From NCBI RefSeq assembly GCF_034471385.1, contig NZ_JARGYU010000001.1, forward strand, positions 124,001 to 188,000: DNA of 64,000 nt. Reading direction: 5' to 3'. The translations under genes were made by a program, and so were the position numbers. Of the stretch, positions 53,283-62,629 are shown piece after piece; the first letter of the stretch is position 1; every line of letters begins with the position of its first letter. Below the pieces are notes generated by a model. It searched no databases. It was not told the DNA's origin and saw only the letters and a program-made list of their open reading frames with translations. This stretch comes from Lyticum sinuosum. GTDB lineage: Bacteria; Pseudomonadota; Alphaproteobacteria; Rickettsiales; Midichloriaceae.

Positions 53283-55940
53283 ATGAAATTAAATGAAATT
53301 AGAAATATATTTCTAAAATTTTTTTCAGAAAATTATGATCATTTAGAAGTTAAATCTAGTCCATTAATTCCACATAATGATCCTACGCTTCTTTTTACTA
53401 ATTCTGGAATGGTACAATTTAAGAATTGTTTTACTCATCTAGAAATACCTCAAAGCAAGCGTATTACAACTGCTCAAAAATGTTTGCGTGCTGGAGGAAA
53501 ACATAATGATTTAGAAAATGTCGGATATACTACTAGACATCATACATTCTTTGAAATGTTAGGAAATTTTTCTTTTGGTGATTATTTTAAAGATTTAGCC
53601 ATAGAAATGGCTTGGAAATTTATTACAGAATATTTATTAATACCTAAAAATAAGTTATATATTACTATATATTATGATGATGATGAAGCACAAAATATAT
53701 GGAAAAAAATAACAGGATTTGACTCTTCTAGAATTATTAAAATAAAAACATTAGATAATTTCTGGTCTATGGGTGATAGTGGTCCGTGTGGTCCATGTTC
53801 TGAGATATTTTATGACCATGGAGAGAAGTATTATGGAGGTCTTCCAGGAACACCAGATCAAGATGGGAGTCGTTTTGTGGAGATATGGAATTTAGTATTT
53901 ATGGAATATGAGCAATTACAAAATAGTGATAGAATCAGTTTACCAGATAAATCGATTGATACTGGAATGGGTTTGGAAAGGATAGCTGCAGTTATACAAG
54001 GAGTAAATGATAATTATGATATTGACATATTTAAAAATATTATTAACACTTCCCGCGAGTTATCTGGAGATATAAATATAAAAGAGAATATTTCTTCTCA
54101 TAAAGTTATAGCAGATCATGTCAGAGCTGCTTGCTTTATGATTGCTGATGGAATAATTCCCTCAAACGAAGGAAGAGGATATGTTTTAAGAAGAATACTA
54201 AGAAGAGCTATTCGGCATGTTCATTATACTAAAAGTAGTGATTTATTGTTGTATAGATTAGTTGATATTGTTGTTCAAGAAATGTCTTCTCATTATCATG
54301 AACTTACTTTATCCAAATCTTCAATTGAAGCAATATTATATGATGAAGAAGATAAATTTCGTGAAGTTTTAGCAAGAGGATTAAATATATTAGAAAAACA
54401 ATTAGATCAAATTGATTCAAATTCTAAGTTATTCTCTGGAATTGAAGCATTTAAATTATATGATACTTTTGGATTTCCAGTTGATATGATTGATGATATT
54501 TTGAAAAATCATAGTATGAAAGTTGATATGATTAAATTTAATCAAGAAATGGAGAAACAAAAACAACGCTCTAGAATTAGTTGGAAAGGATCAGGAGAAA
54601 ATAAACATTTAGATATATGGTTAAATATTGCAAATATTTATGGAAAAACTGAGTTTATTGGATATAATAATATAAAATCAAAATCTAAAATATTATCTAT
54701 AGTTGATTATTTTACCAATAATCAGATTGAGAAAATAGATGCTGGGTGTGAATGTTGGATAGTTATTGATACTACACCTTTTTATGCGGAAAGTGGAGGT
54801 CAAGTTGGAGATCGTGGAACATTTTCATTTTTAATGGATGATGAGCATATTTATACGACAGAAGTTATTGATACGCAGAAATATGGAGATATTTTTGCTC
54901 ATAGAATTATTACACCAATAAGTCTGTCAATTAATATATTTTTAATAGCAGAAATAAATCAATCACTTCGTAATAAAATAGCTGCTAATCACTCTGCAGC
55001 TCATCTTTTACATTATGCATTAAAAAAAATACTAGGTAATCATATTTTTCAAAAAGGCTCATTAGTTAATGATCAGAAATTACGTTTTGATTTTTCACAT
55101 AATAAGTCATTAACAACTGATGAAATTTATAGTATTGAAGAATTAGTAAACCAAATAATTATAGATAATAATCCTGTTTTAATAGAAAATACTTCTTATC
55201 AAGATGCAATTAGAAATAATGTAACAGCTTTATTTGGTGAAAAATATGGAGATATAGTTAGAACTGTTAAAATGTCAGAGTCTGCTGAACTATGCGGTGG
55301 AACTCATGTTAAAAATACGGGTAACATTGGATTATTTCGCATAATCAAACAAGAATCTATTGCTTCTGGTACTCGTCGTATAGAAGCACTAACAGGTATA
55401 AAAGCACTTGAGTATAGTCAGAAACATCACAAAATTATTTCTTTGATAGGACATACTTTTCAATCTAATGAAGATGGTATTTATGACAAAATCAATAAAA
55501 TAGTTGATGAAAACAAGGCTCAAAAAAATAAAATTAAAAATCTAAAACTAGAAAATTTAATAAATCAAGCTAAAATAGTAAACATTAATGAAATTAATCA
55601 AAATATAACAATACAAATATTAATTTATAATGATAAAATTGACATAGAAGACATAAAAGAATTAGCAAAAAAATCAATTGATGATATATGTATTATATTT
55701 TGTGATAATTTAAGTAAAAATACAGATAAAAATATCAAAAATGATATATATATTAAAATTACAAATAAAATTCTTCAGAAATATCCAATTCTTTCTGCAA
55801 AACTAATATCACAAAAAATTATAGATAATTATTCTGGAATTGGTGGTGGTAATAATCAAATTGCTCAAATTAAAAATTCACTTCTTAATGATAAAGAATG
55901 TGTTCTTTTTATAGAAAATTATATTAAAAATAATTTTTAA
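53283..55940 (+). CDS. alaS: alanyl-tRNA synthetase
   Basis: An 885-residue class II synthetase with all parts. The catalytic domain (1-260) has TLLFTNSGMVQFKNCF, RHHTFFEMLGNFSFGDYFK and SMGDSGPCGPCSEIFYDHG. The editing domain (about 560-700) has NHSAAHLLHYAL (H-x-x-x-H) and SAELCGGTHVKNTG with the fourth zinc ligand. The C-Ala coiled-coil and tail end in GIGGGNNQIAQI. The full length indicates that the editing function is retained. The family gene array begins 190 bp downstream. Confidence 0.97.
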   Translation: MKLNEIRNIFLKFFSENYDHLEVKSSPLIPHNDPTLLFTNSGMVQFKNCFTHLEIPQSKRITTAQKCLRAGGKHNDLENVGYTTRHHTFFEMLGNFSFGDYFKDLAIEMAWKFITEYLLIPKNKLYITIYYDDDEAQNIWKKITGFDSSRIIKIKTLDNFWSMGDSGPCGPCSEIFYDHGEKYYGGLPGTPDQDGSRFVEIWNLVFMEYEQLQNSDRISLPDKSIDTGMGLERIAAVIQGVNDNYDIDIFKNIINTSRELSGDINIKENISSHKVIADHVRAACFMIADGIIPSNEGRGYVLRRILRRAIRHVHYTKSSDLLLYRLVDIVVQEMSSHYHELTLSKSSIEAILYDEEDKFREVLARGLNILEKQLDQIDSNSKLFSGIEAFKLYDTFGFPVDMIDDILKNHSMKVDMIKFNQEMEKQKQRSRISWKGSGENKHLDIWLNIANIYGKTEFIGYNNIKSKSKILSIVDYFTNNQIEKIDAGCECWIVIDTTPFYAESGGQVGDRGTFSFLMDDEHIYTTEVIDTQKYGDIFAHRIITPISLSINIFLIAEINQSLRNKIAANHSAAHLLHYALKKILGNHIFQKGSLVNDQKLRFDFSHNKSLTTDEIYSIEELVNQIIIDNNPVLIENTSYQDAIRNNVTALFGEKYGDIVRTVKMSESAELCGGTHVKNTGNIGLFRIIKQESIASGTRRIEALTGIKALEYSQKHHKIISLIGHTFQSNEDGIYDKINKIVDENKAQKNKIKNLKLENLINQAKIVNINEINQNITIQILIYNDKIDIEDIKELAKKSIDDICIIFCDNLSKNTDKNIKNDIYIKITNKILQKYPILSAKLISQKIIDNYSGIGGGNNQIAQIKNSLLNDKECVLFIENYIKNNF

Positions 55941-55945
55941 TATTA

Positions 55946-55973
55946 TTATACATTGTTTATTTAAAAATATAAT
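55946..55973 (+). promoter_or_regulatory. putative promoter of family array (TTATAC-16-TATAAT)
   Basis: TTATAC at 55946-55951 and TATAAT at 55968-55973 with a 16-bp spacer. The same arrangement as at 57543-57570 and, inverted, 3927-3954. It is only 6 bp after the alaS stop and precedes the mini-ORF at 56029 and copy B at 56128. The leader after it (AATCTTAATAATAAATTAAA then an (AAT)n tract) is shared with the other copies. Confidence 0.5.
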
Positions 55974-56028
55974 CTTAATAATAAATTAAAATAAATAATA
56001 ATAATAAATAATAATAATAAATAATAAT

Positions 56029-56073
56029 ATGAATCAAAATTTAAATTTTACTTTGATTTTTATTATTTTTTAA
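56029..56073 (+). pseudogene. 14-codon mini-ORF upstream of copy B
   Basis: ATG 56029 encodes MNQNLN, then a hydrophobic tail, then a stop, exactly as at 3852-3896. The following ~50 bp (TTTTTAATATAAATTAGTAT...) also match that locus. It is either the first codons of a deleted family gene or a short leader peptide. Confidence 0.5.
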
Positions 56074-56127
56074 TATAAATTAGTATAGATTTTAATAAAT
56101 AAAAAAATAATAATAAATAATAATAGT

Positions 56128-57342
56128 ATGAACCAAAATTTAATTCAAGAAGGTCTAAAAAATAATTGTTTTACAGAAGATATTATAATGAATCATAATG
56201 TTGATGATATCAAATTAGATTTTTTCTTAAAATCAACAGTAGATACGTTAGGATTAATAAAAGAAATTTCCTCTTCTGAAAAAAATTTAGTAAAAACTTT
56301 AAATTATTTTGAAAGTATATTAATGTCATCAGAAAATACAGAAGAGTTTCAAGCAAAACTTAATAAGATTACAATAGATATTTATAATAAATATGGAGTA
56401 AGTATAAATTTTTTAATGTTATTTTCATCATTAACGAGAGTTAATGGTAATCATATTAGACTATTATGTAGTATTCTTGCTCATTGCTCTCTTATTGATA
56501 AAACTCTTTATTGTAGTGGGGAATTTGATGCTATTCTCTCTACTGGAAATATTTCAAAAAGATTTCAAAAATTAATTAATCGAAATAATATTGAATTATT
56601 TAGAAAAAGTATCTCAGATGATATTACAAGATCAAATGATATTACTAATTTTATTGATTACAAAAGAATTTTTTCACTAATATTCATCAGTAATGATTCA
56701 TTCCTTTCAACCCTTATTAAGTCCTTATGTAAATCTGCTAATTCTTTGTGTAAATTTGCTAATTCTTTGTGTAAATCTGCTAATTTCTTACATAAATACG
56801 AAATCTTTAAAAAACTTACTAGTTGTTTATATAATCTTTTTAAAAATATTAGTAATGTTTTATATAAAATATACGAGAGTGTTCCTGGAGTTATTTTTAC
56901 CATTCCTGTAATATATATAATATATAAATTACCAACATTCTTAATTGTAAAAGACATATTCATTTCTGTTCATGACGGTATGAATGCAGAGACACTACGT
57001 AGAGAGTATTTTGATTTTAATAGAATAATAAGTGCTGGTGGGGATGGTCTATGTAAAGCATATGGAGAAACTTTAAATAAAGTTTTATCTAAAAAAAATA
57101 TTCAATTAACTGATGAAGTTAGAGATTTTATTTCTGTAAAACTTAATCTTGATAAATCAAGTAATAGATTTGTTGAAAAATGTGATCTATCAACATTAAA
57201 TTATCTTACAAATGGTACACATGACTTATTAAAAGAAAAAATTGTAGGAGAAGGAGTTCCTAATACAAATTATAAAAATGCATTTTCTTTTATGATCAAA
57301 AATATATTATTTCCTCGAAAGAATAATAATATACGACTATAA
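56128..57342 (+). CDS. multi-copy family membrane protein, copy B (404 aa)
   Basis: Shares the N-terminal ~135-residue domain with copy A (MNQNLIQEGLKNNCF, FFLKSTVDTLGLIKEISSS, KYGVSINFLMLFSSLTRVN, LAHCSLIDKTLY) and the C-terminal domain (GGDGLCKAYGETL, then NRFVEKCDLSTLNYL, DLLKEKIVGEGV). The middle differs: residues about 190-230 contain a 7-residue near-repeat (SLCKSAN/SLCKFAN, three to four times). A hydrophobic segment GVIFTIPVIYIIYKLPTF lies near 255-272. It is the first complete gene of the 56-60 kb array. Function unknown. Confidence 0.75.
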   Translation: MNQNLIQEGLKNNCFTEDIIMNHNVDDIKLDFFLKSTVDTLGLIKEISSSEKNLVKTLNYFESILMSSENTEEFQAKLNKITIDIYNKYGVSINFLMLFSSLTRVNGNHIRLLCSILAHCSLIDKTLYCSGEFDAILSTGNISKRFQKLINRNNIELFRKSISDDITRSNDITNFIDYKRIFSLIFISNDSFLSTLIKSLCKSANSLCKFANSLCKSANFLHKYEIFKKLTSCLYNLFKNISNVLYKIYESVPGVIFTIPVIYIIYKLPTFLIVKDIFISVHDGMNAETLRREYFDFNRIISAGGDGLCKAYGETLNKVLSKKNIQLTDEVRDFISVKLNLDKSSNRFVEKCDLSTLNYLTNGTHDLLKEKIVGEGVPNTNYKNAFSFMIKNILFPRKNNNIRL

Positions 57343-57349
57343 GATTAAC

Positions 57350-57498
57350 AAAAACACATTAATGCAAATAAATCCTGATATTAATTGGGAAAAATAGCAG
57401 CAGATATTAATATCTCTCTTAATTATAGACCTGAAGAAATATCACCTGAAAAATGGCTACTTTTTTCTAAAATAGCTTCACTTCATTATATTATATAA
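57350..57498 (+). pseudogene. duplicated 3' end of rsmA
   Basis: About 149 bp are nearly identical to the last ~149 bp of rsmA (3998-4146 on the reverse strand): LMQINPDINW, then NYRPEEISPEKWLLFS, then SLHYII and stop. I count three differences, one of which deletes an A in the GGGAAAAAATAGC run and shifts the frame. The identity continues downstream through the rsmA 3' spacer into the promoter and MNQNSNL start of copy C. It is a fossil of the segment that was copied here from the rsmA locus. Confidence 0.95.
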
Positions 57499-57542
57499 AA
57501 AAACATAAATATATATTGATAATATTTATTATTTTTAATATA

Positions 57543-57570
57543 TTATACAATATTTATTGGAAAATATAAT
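57543..57570 (+). promoter_or_regulatory. putative promoter of copy C (TTATAC-16-TATAAT)
   Basis: TTATAC at 57543-57548, 16-bp spacer, TATAAT at 57565-57570, 43 bp before the copy C start. It is inside the segment shared with the rsmA downstream region (3927-3954 reversed). Copies C and D have only a 60-bp gap between them with no such element, so both may be read from here. Confidence 0.5.
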
Positions 57571-57612
57571 CTTAATAATCAATTAAAATAAATAATAATA
57601 ATAAATAATAAT

Positions 57613-58710
57613 ATGAATCAAAATTCTAATTTAATTGAAGAAAATCTAAAAAATAATTATTTTATAAATGAAATTGTAAATAATCCTAATGTTAATAAGA
57701 ATAAAGAAAATTTTTTCTTAAAATCAACAGTAGATACTTTAGGATTAATAAAAGAAATTTCCTCTTCTGAAAAAAATTTAGTAAAAACTTTAAATTATTT
57801 TAAAGATATATTAATGTCATCAGAAAATACAGAAGAGTTTCAAACAAAACTTAATAATATTGCAATAAATATTCATAATAAATATAGAGTAAGTATAAAT
57901 TTTTTAATGCTATTTTCAATATTAACAAGAGTTAATAAACATAATATTCAAATATTATCCAGTACTCTTGCTCATTGTTCTGTTATTGATAAAAGTGTTT
58001 ATAGTAGTCCAGAATTTGATACTATTTCTACTAGTAATCGAAATTATGCACAAAATCTTGTAATAATAGATAATTTTAATCATTGCAAGAATATTGCATC
58101 TCAAATAAATATTTCAACTCTGCATATTCTTGATCTTTTTATTGAATTTATTGCAGATAAAATTGTTTTTCCTCTTTATTCTTTTGCTCAAGATAGAAGA
58201 AAATTATCCTTTATATTAGTAACTGGTATATTTTTAATATTGTCTTTAAAGATTTCAATACCAGCTTTTTTATTATTTACACTTGGTTATCATAAGTATG
58301 AGAAAGTGCTTATCGGGATAAATAATCGTAAAGATACAAGTAATTATGATATTTTACTTGGAGACTATCTTAGCCAAATAACAAGAATAAGTATTCAAGG
58401 AGATGGTTTATGTAAGATATTTAGAAAAATTTTTCGTAAATTCTTAGTTGATGAAAGAAAAATAAATTTCTCTCGTCAACTCGATGATTTTTTTAGCATA
58501 AAAGTTGATTATGATATTCCAAGAAATGTGTCTATTAAAGAATGCGATCTGTCAACATTAAATTCTCTTACAAGTCATGTATATAACTTATTAAAAGAAA
58601 AAATTATAGGAGAAGTAGTTCCTAATAAAACTTATAGAAATATATTTTCTTTTATGATAGACAAATTACTTCCTCAACAGAATAATAATATACCAATAAT
58701 TAATAAATAA
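57613..58710 (+). CDS. multi-copy family membrane protein, copy C (365 aa)
   Basis: Starts MNQNSNLIEENLKNNYF; the block FFLKSTVDTLGLIKEISSS is identical to copy B and the next ~40 residues nearly so. The N-terminal domain ends LAHCSVIDKSVYSSPEF. The middle is shorter than in the others, with a single long hydrophobic hairpin (LSFILVTGIFLILSLKISIP followed by AFLLFTLGY, about residues 195-225). The C-terminal domain has QGDGLCKIFRKIFRKFL and ECDLSTLNSLTS, then LLKEKIIGEVVPN. The exchanged middle between conserved ends suggests cassette-like diversification. No recognised function. Confidence 0.75.
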   Translation: MNQNSNLIEENLKNNYFINEIVNNPNVNKNKENFFLKSTVDTLGLIKEISSSEKNLVKTLNYFKDILMSSENTEEFQTKLNNIAINIHNKYRVSINFLMLFSILTRVNKHNIQILSSTLAHCSVIDKSVYSSPEFDTISTSNRNYAQNLVIIDNFNHCKNIASQINISTLHILDLFIEFIADKIVFPLYSFAQDRRKLSFILVTGIFLILSLKISIPAFLLFTLGYHKYEKVLIGINNRKDTSNYDILLGDYLSQITRISIQGDGLCKIFRKIFRKFLVDERKINFSRQLDDFFSIKVDYDIPRNVSIKECDLSTLNSLTSHVYNLLKEKIIGEVVPNKTYRNIFSFMIDKLLPQQNNNIPIINK

Positions 58711-58770
58711 AAAATATTTAATAAAAAAGAATTTTTTATAAAAACTTTAATAATAATAAATAATAATAAT

Positions 58771-60003
58771 ATGAACCAAGATTTAATTCAAGAAGGTCTA
58801 AAAAATAATTGCTTTATAAGTGAAATCATAAATAATTCTAATTTTAGTGAAGATAAAGCAAATTTTTTCTTAAAATCAACAGTAGATACTTTGGGATTAA
58901 TAAAAGAAATTTCCTCCTCTAGAGAAAATTTAACAGAAACTTTAAATTATTTTAAAAGTATATTAATATCATCAAATAATTCAAACGAATTTCAAACAAA
59001 ACTCAATAATATTGCAATAAATATTCATAATAAATATGGAGTAAGTATAAATTTTTTAATGTTATTTTCATCATTAACAAGAGTTAATGATAATGATATT
59101 AGACTATTATCTAGTACTCTTGCTCATTGTTCTCTTATTGATAAAAGTGTTTATGGTAGTTACGAATTTTGTGCTATTTTCCCTAACCGTGAAGATGGTG
59201 TTATTGCTAAACATATTGGAGATCATTTTATTCCTAGAAATGGAAATGATAGTTTAAATTCATATAACGAATATAAAAAAATTTTTAATACTCCATTAAA
59301 AAATAATATTTTTTTTATAAAGTTATTCTCCAAATTATTTTTTTTAAAAAAAATATTCCTTTTTTTAAAACTTTTTTTAAAAAATTATATAAAGAATATT
59401 CCAGCTCTTTTTTTTATATTTGTATTGACAAATATTAGTCCTTGTATCTTTTTATTTTATACATTACAACTTTATGAATTAAGAAAATTACCATATATTT
59501 TAATATATAGTAAGATAATATATTCTACTATTAGTTTAGCTACATTATGTTTATTATGTAAATATTATTTTATTGCTACTGTTATTATAAGTGCAATTAT
59601 TTATACTAAATGTATAATTTCTGATACAATCAACGCTATAACAACTAATACTACAATATTACAATCAATGGAGTTAAAAAAAATAATAGGTATTGGAGGA
59701 GATGGTTTATGTAAAGCAATTGGGGAAACTATTTCTAATAATTCTATTAGGCCTAAAATAGGTGAATTTCTTTTTTCTGATGAAGTTAGAGACTTTATTA
59801 CTGCAAAAAATAATGGTAATCGAAATAATGGTAGATTTATTAAAACATATGATCTACCAGAATTAAATCGTATTACATCAAAAACATACCAATCATTAAC
59901 ACAATCAAAAAATGAAGGTATACAACAAGCAATTAATAATGAAACAAAAATGCCAAATGTATTTCGTGATATTCTAAATAATAATATAATTAACAGTTTA
60001 TAA
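58771..60003 (+). CDS. multi-copy family membrane protein, copy D (410 aa)
   Basis: The N-terminal domain is close to copy A (NFFLKSTVDTLGLIKEISSS, then KYGVSINFLMLFSSLTRVND, LAHCSLIDKSVYGSYEF). The middle is the most hydrophobic of the family, with three to four membrane segments (for example IPALFFIFVLTNISPCIFLF, YILIYSKIIYSTISLATLCL, FIATVIISAIIYT, about residues 205-290). The C-terminal domain keeps GIGGDGLCKAIGETI and SDEVRDFI, but its end diverges (TYDLPELNRITSKTYQSL). Its 5' spacer matches that of copy A. Convergent with addA 22 bp away. Confidence 0.75.
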   Translation: MNQDLIQEGLKNNCFISEIINNSNFSEDKANFFLKSTVDTLGLIKEISSSRENLTETLNYFKSILISSNNSNEFQTKLNNIAINIHNKYGVSINFLMLFSSLTRVNDNDIRLLSSTLAHCSLIDKSVYGSYEFCAIFPNREDGVIAKHIGDHFIPRNGNDSLNSYNEYKKIFNTPLKNNIFFIKLFSKLFFLKKIFLFLKLFLKNYIKNIPALFFIFVLTNISPCIFLFYTLQLYELRKLPYILIYSKIIYSTISLATLCLLCKYYFIATVIISAIIYTKCIISDTINAITTNTTILQSMELKKIIGIGGDGLCKAIGETISNNSIRPKIGEFLFSDEVRDFITAKNNGNRNNGRFIKTYDLPELNRITSKTYQSLTQSKNEGIQQAINNETKMPNVFRDILNNNIINSL

Positions 60004-60025
60004 ATTAAAGTACAAAAGCAGTGTG

Positions 60026-62629
60026 TTATTTTTCTCCTTCATAAAAATATAACTCATTTTTAGCTCTTGTCATTGCAACATAAAACAATCTCCTCTGTTC
60101 TTCTTCTTTTTTTCTTTTTTTAAAATTCATAAACTCAGGATGTAATTCTTCATCAGAAATTATTAAATAATATAAATTATTTCTTGTATATAATGAATTT
60201 TTAGTCTTGAGATTTTGTATTTCATCTACTTCGTCTTTGCTAACTATATCACAAATATCTGAATGCTGACGATATTTTACAAAAAAATCTGCAACAATTA
60301 CTATTGGAGATTCTAATCCTTTAGCTGAATGAATAGTAGAGATTCTAACTTTATTATCTATATCCAAAGATTTTAATCCAAATATAGAATACATAATCTC
60401 TTCAACAATATTATTATTATAACTAATAATTTCTGATATATTTGTATAATTTATATTATAATCATCAAATTTTGCTAATATTTCTTGTAAAAAAAATTTA
60501 TTTTGAGAAAAATTTATTTTAAATAATATAAAACAGTTTGTATAAAATTCTGCAATTGTTTTCGATTTTTTGTAAAAAAATAAAACTTTTTTTAATTTAT
60601 ACCATAAAAATTTTAACCAAAGTATATTATTATTAATATCAGTATAATTTACTATTAATTCAATTTTTTTCCATAAAGAAATATTTTTTTCTATAGAAAG
60701 ATATGAGTATAATTTCATTAATTTTTTATCATCAATATGAAAAAATTGTGATTTTAATATAATAAAAAGATTTAAATCATCATCTGGATGAACAGCAAAT
60801 CTAGTTAAGGAAATCAAATGCTTTAAAAATAAAGTGATTTTTTTTTCATTATTATTATCATTTTGTTCACCGCTATATGGTATATCTAAACGAAACAGCG
60901 CATTTAACAAATTTTCTTTATAAGAATTATTTCTTCTCACAAGAATCATAATATCTTTATATTTTATAGTATTATTGTCATTACTTAATTTTTTATCTAA
61001 ATTATCATATTTATTAATATAATTTTTTTTATCTTGATAAAAAAATTGATTATCTTTTTCTCCTATTTTTTTATTAGAGAAAATCCAATTTTTAATCATA
61101 TTTGCAATATATTCTGGTTCATTTGACGGTAAATTAATAAATAATCCAGTATTATTGCTATAACCTTGATGAAAATTCCATTCAGGAAATACTTCATTAA
61201 TTTTATTAACAATTGTTATATCTGAACGAAAATTAATAACTAAATCAATTTCTATCCATAAATTTTGAGAATTTTTACATTTTTGTTTATAGTAATTAGT
61301 AATAAAATTTAAAGAAGAAGGGTTTGCTCCTTGAAAACTAAATATTGATTGTTTATAGTCTCCAACTAAGAAGATTGTCTGTAATTTATCAATATCATTA
61401 TTTTCAGTATGAAATTCATCTGTTAATAGCATAATTAATTTCCACTGTTCGTAACTAAGATCTTGAACTTCATCAATAAGTATATGATCAATTTTATGAT
61501 GAAGATCATGTAATATACTTAATCTATTTTCATATGAATGTAATAAATTTATTGATTCTTTAATTAAATCTTCATACTCATAATATTGATTTATTATCTT
61601 AGAATAATGAAAAATAGATATAAAATTATTAAATATTTTATTTATTGTTATTTCTAATAAATGTTTAGTTTTTATTTTAAATTGATATGTATAATCCTGT
61701 ATTAAATTCCATAATTGTTTTAGGTCATTTTTAATAATATTTTCTCTCCATTGAAAAACAGAATTACTTGGAATTTTTGGTACACCATTAGCTGTATAAA
61801 ATAATTTACATATCAATAAAAATAAATCATTTATATTATATTTTAATAAAAAATCTATGTTTTTTAGATTTTTATTAAAAAAAATTGGAAAAATATTTTT
61901 TAATTTTAGAATTTCTTCTAAAATTTGATTTTTAATTATATCTAAATTAGTATTAATATTACAATTATTAATTTTATCTATATTTTTAATAATATTAAGA
62001 AAATTTTTATTTTTATCTTCATTTATTTCATCAGATCTATAATGTCTCATTTTATATATAGATTCTATAATTGTTTGTTCTGAATAATTACTCATTAATA
62101 ATTCAATATCATTCTTATTTATATTGTAATTTTTATGATTTTTTTTAATAAAATCTTTATTTTTAAAAAATTTTTGCCAATAAATCAAAAATAATTCTTT
62201 AAATAGCTTTTTAGATCTAATTCCATCTATTAATTTAATAATATTCTTATTATGTTTTTGTAATATAGATAAACAAAATGAATGTAATGTCTGTATTTTA
62301 GGTGGAGATTGACTTATTATCATGAATAAATTTCTAGCTTTTTGTAACAAACTTTCTGTTATTTCTTCCCCTAAATCAGTGAGATCATTAACTAAATCTT
62401 CTTCTTTCATTAAAGACCACGTTTTAGTTATTAATAAAAGTCTTTCACTAATCTCATTAGCTGCGCTATTTGTATATGCCAAACATAGTATATTCTGTGG
62501 ATTTGTTATAAGAGATAATCTAATTATTCTTTTTATTAAAATTGTTGTTTTACCACTTCCAGCAGAAGCATTTATATATACATTATATTTTGGATTTATT
62601 GCTATTCTTCTAAGAGAATTATCTTCCAT
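60026..62629 (-). CDS. addA: AddA-type DNA helicase, truncated after motif VI
   Basis: An 867-residue UvrD-like superfamily 1 helicase with the alphaproteobacterial AddA opening. Walker A is NASAGSGKTTILIKR (about residues 20-34) with ILCLAYTNSAANEIS next. HILIDEVQDLSYEQW is Walker B; VGDYKQSIFSFQGA, IDLVINFRSD, ISTIHSAKGLESPIVIVAD and finally YVAMTRAKNELYFYEGE (motif VI) follow, and then it stops. AddA normally continues ~250-300 residues into a RecB-family nuclease domain with G-h-h-D and D-Y-K motifs. None is here, so nuclease action would depend on AddB or is lost. The 3' end directly faces copy D of the family array. Confidence 0.85.
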   Translation of the reverse strand: MEDNSLRRIAINPKYNVYINASAGSGKTTILIKRIIRLSLITNPQNILCLAYTNSAANEISERLLLITKTWSLMKEEDLVNDLTDLGEEITESLLQKARNLFMIISQSPPKIQTLHSFCLSILQKHNKNIIKLIDGIRSKKLFKELFLIYWQKFFKNKDFIKKNHKNYNINKNDIELLMSNYSEQTIIESIYKMRHYRSDEINEDKNKNFLNIIKNIDKINNCNINTNLDIIKNQILEEILKLKNIFPIFFNKNLKNIDFLLKYNINDLFLLICKLFYTANGVPKIPSNSVFQWRENIIKNDLKQLWNLIQDYTYQFKIKTKHLLEITINKIFNNFISIFHYSKIINQYYEYEDLIKESINLLHSYENRLSILHDLHHKIDHILIDEVQDLSYEQWKLIMLLTDEFHTENNDIDKLQTIFLVGDYKQSIFSFQGANPSSLNFITNYYKQKCKNSQNLWIEIDLVINFRSDITIVNKINEVFPEWNFHQGYSNNTGLFINLPSNEPEYIANMIKNWIFSNKKIGEKDNQFFYQDKKNYINKYDNLDKKLSNDNNTIKYKDIMILVRRNNSYKENLLNALFRLDIPYSGEQNDNNNEKKITLFLKHLISLTRFAVHPDDDLNLFIILKSQFFHIDDKKLMKLYSYLSIEKNISLWKKIELIVNYTDINNNILWLKFLWYKLKKVLFFYKKSKTIAEFYTNCFILFKINFSQNKFFLQEILAKFDDYNINYTNISEIISYNNNIVEEIMYSIFGLKSLDIDNKVRISTIHSAKGLESPIVIVADFFVKYRQHSDICDIVSKDEVDEIQNLKTKNSLYTRNNLYYLIISDEELHPEFMNFKKRKKEEEQRRLFYVAMTRAKNELYFYEGEK

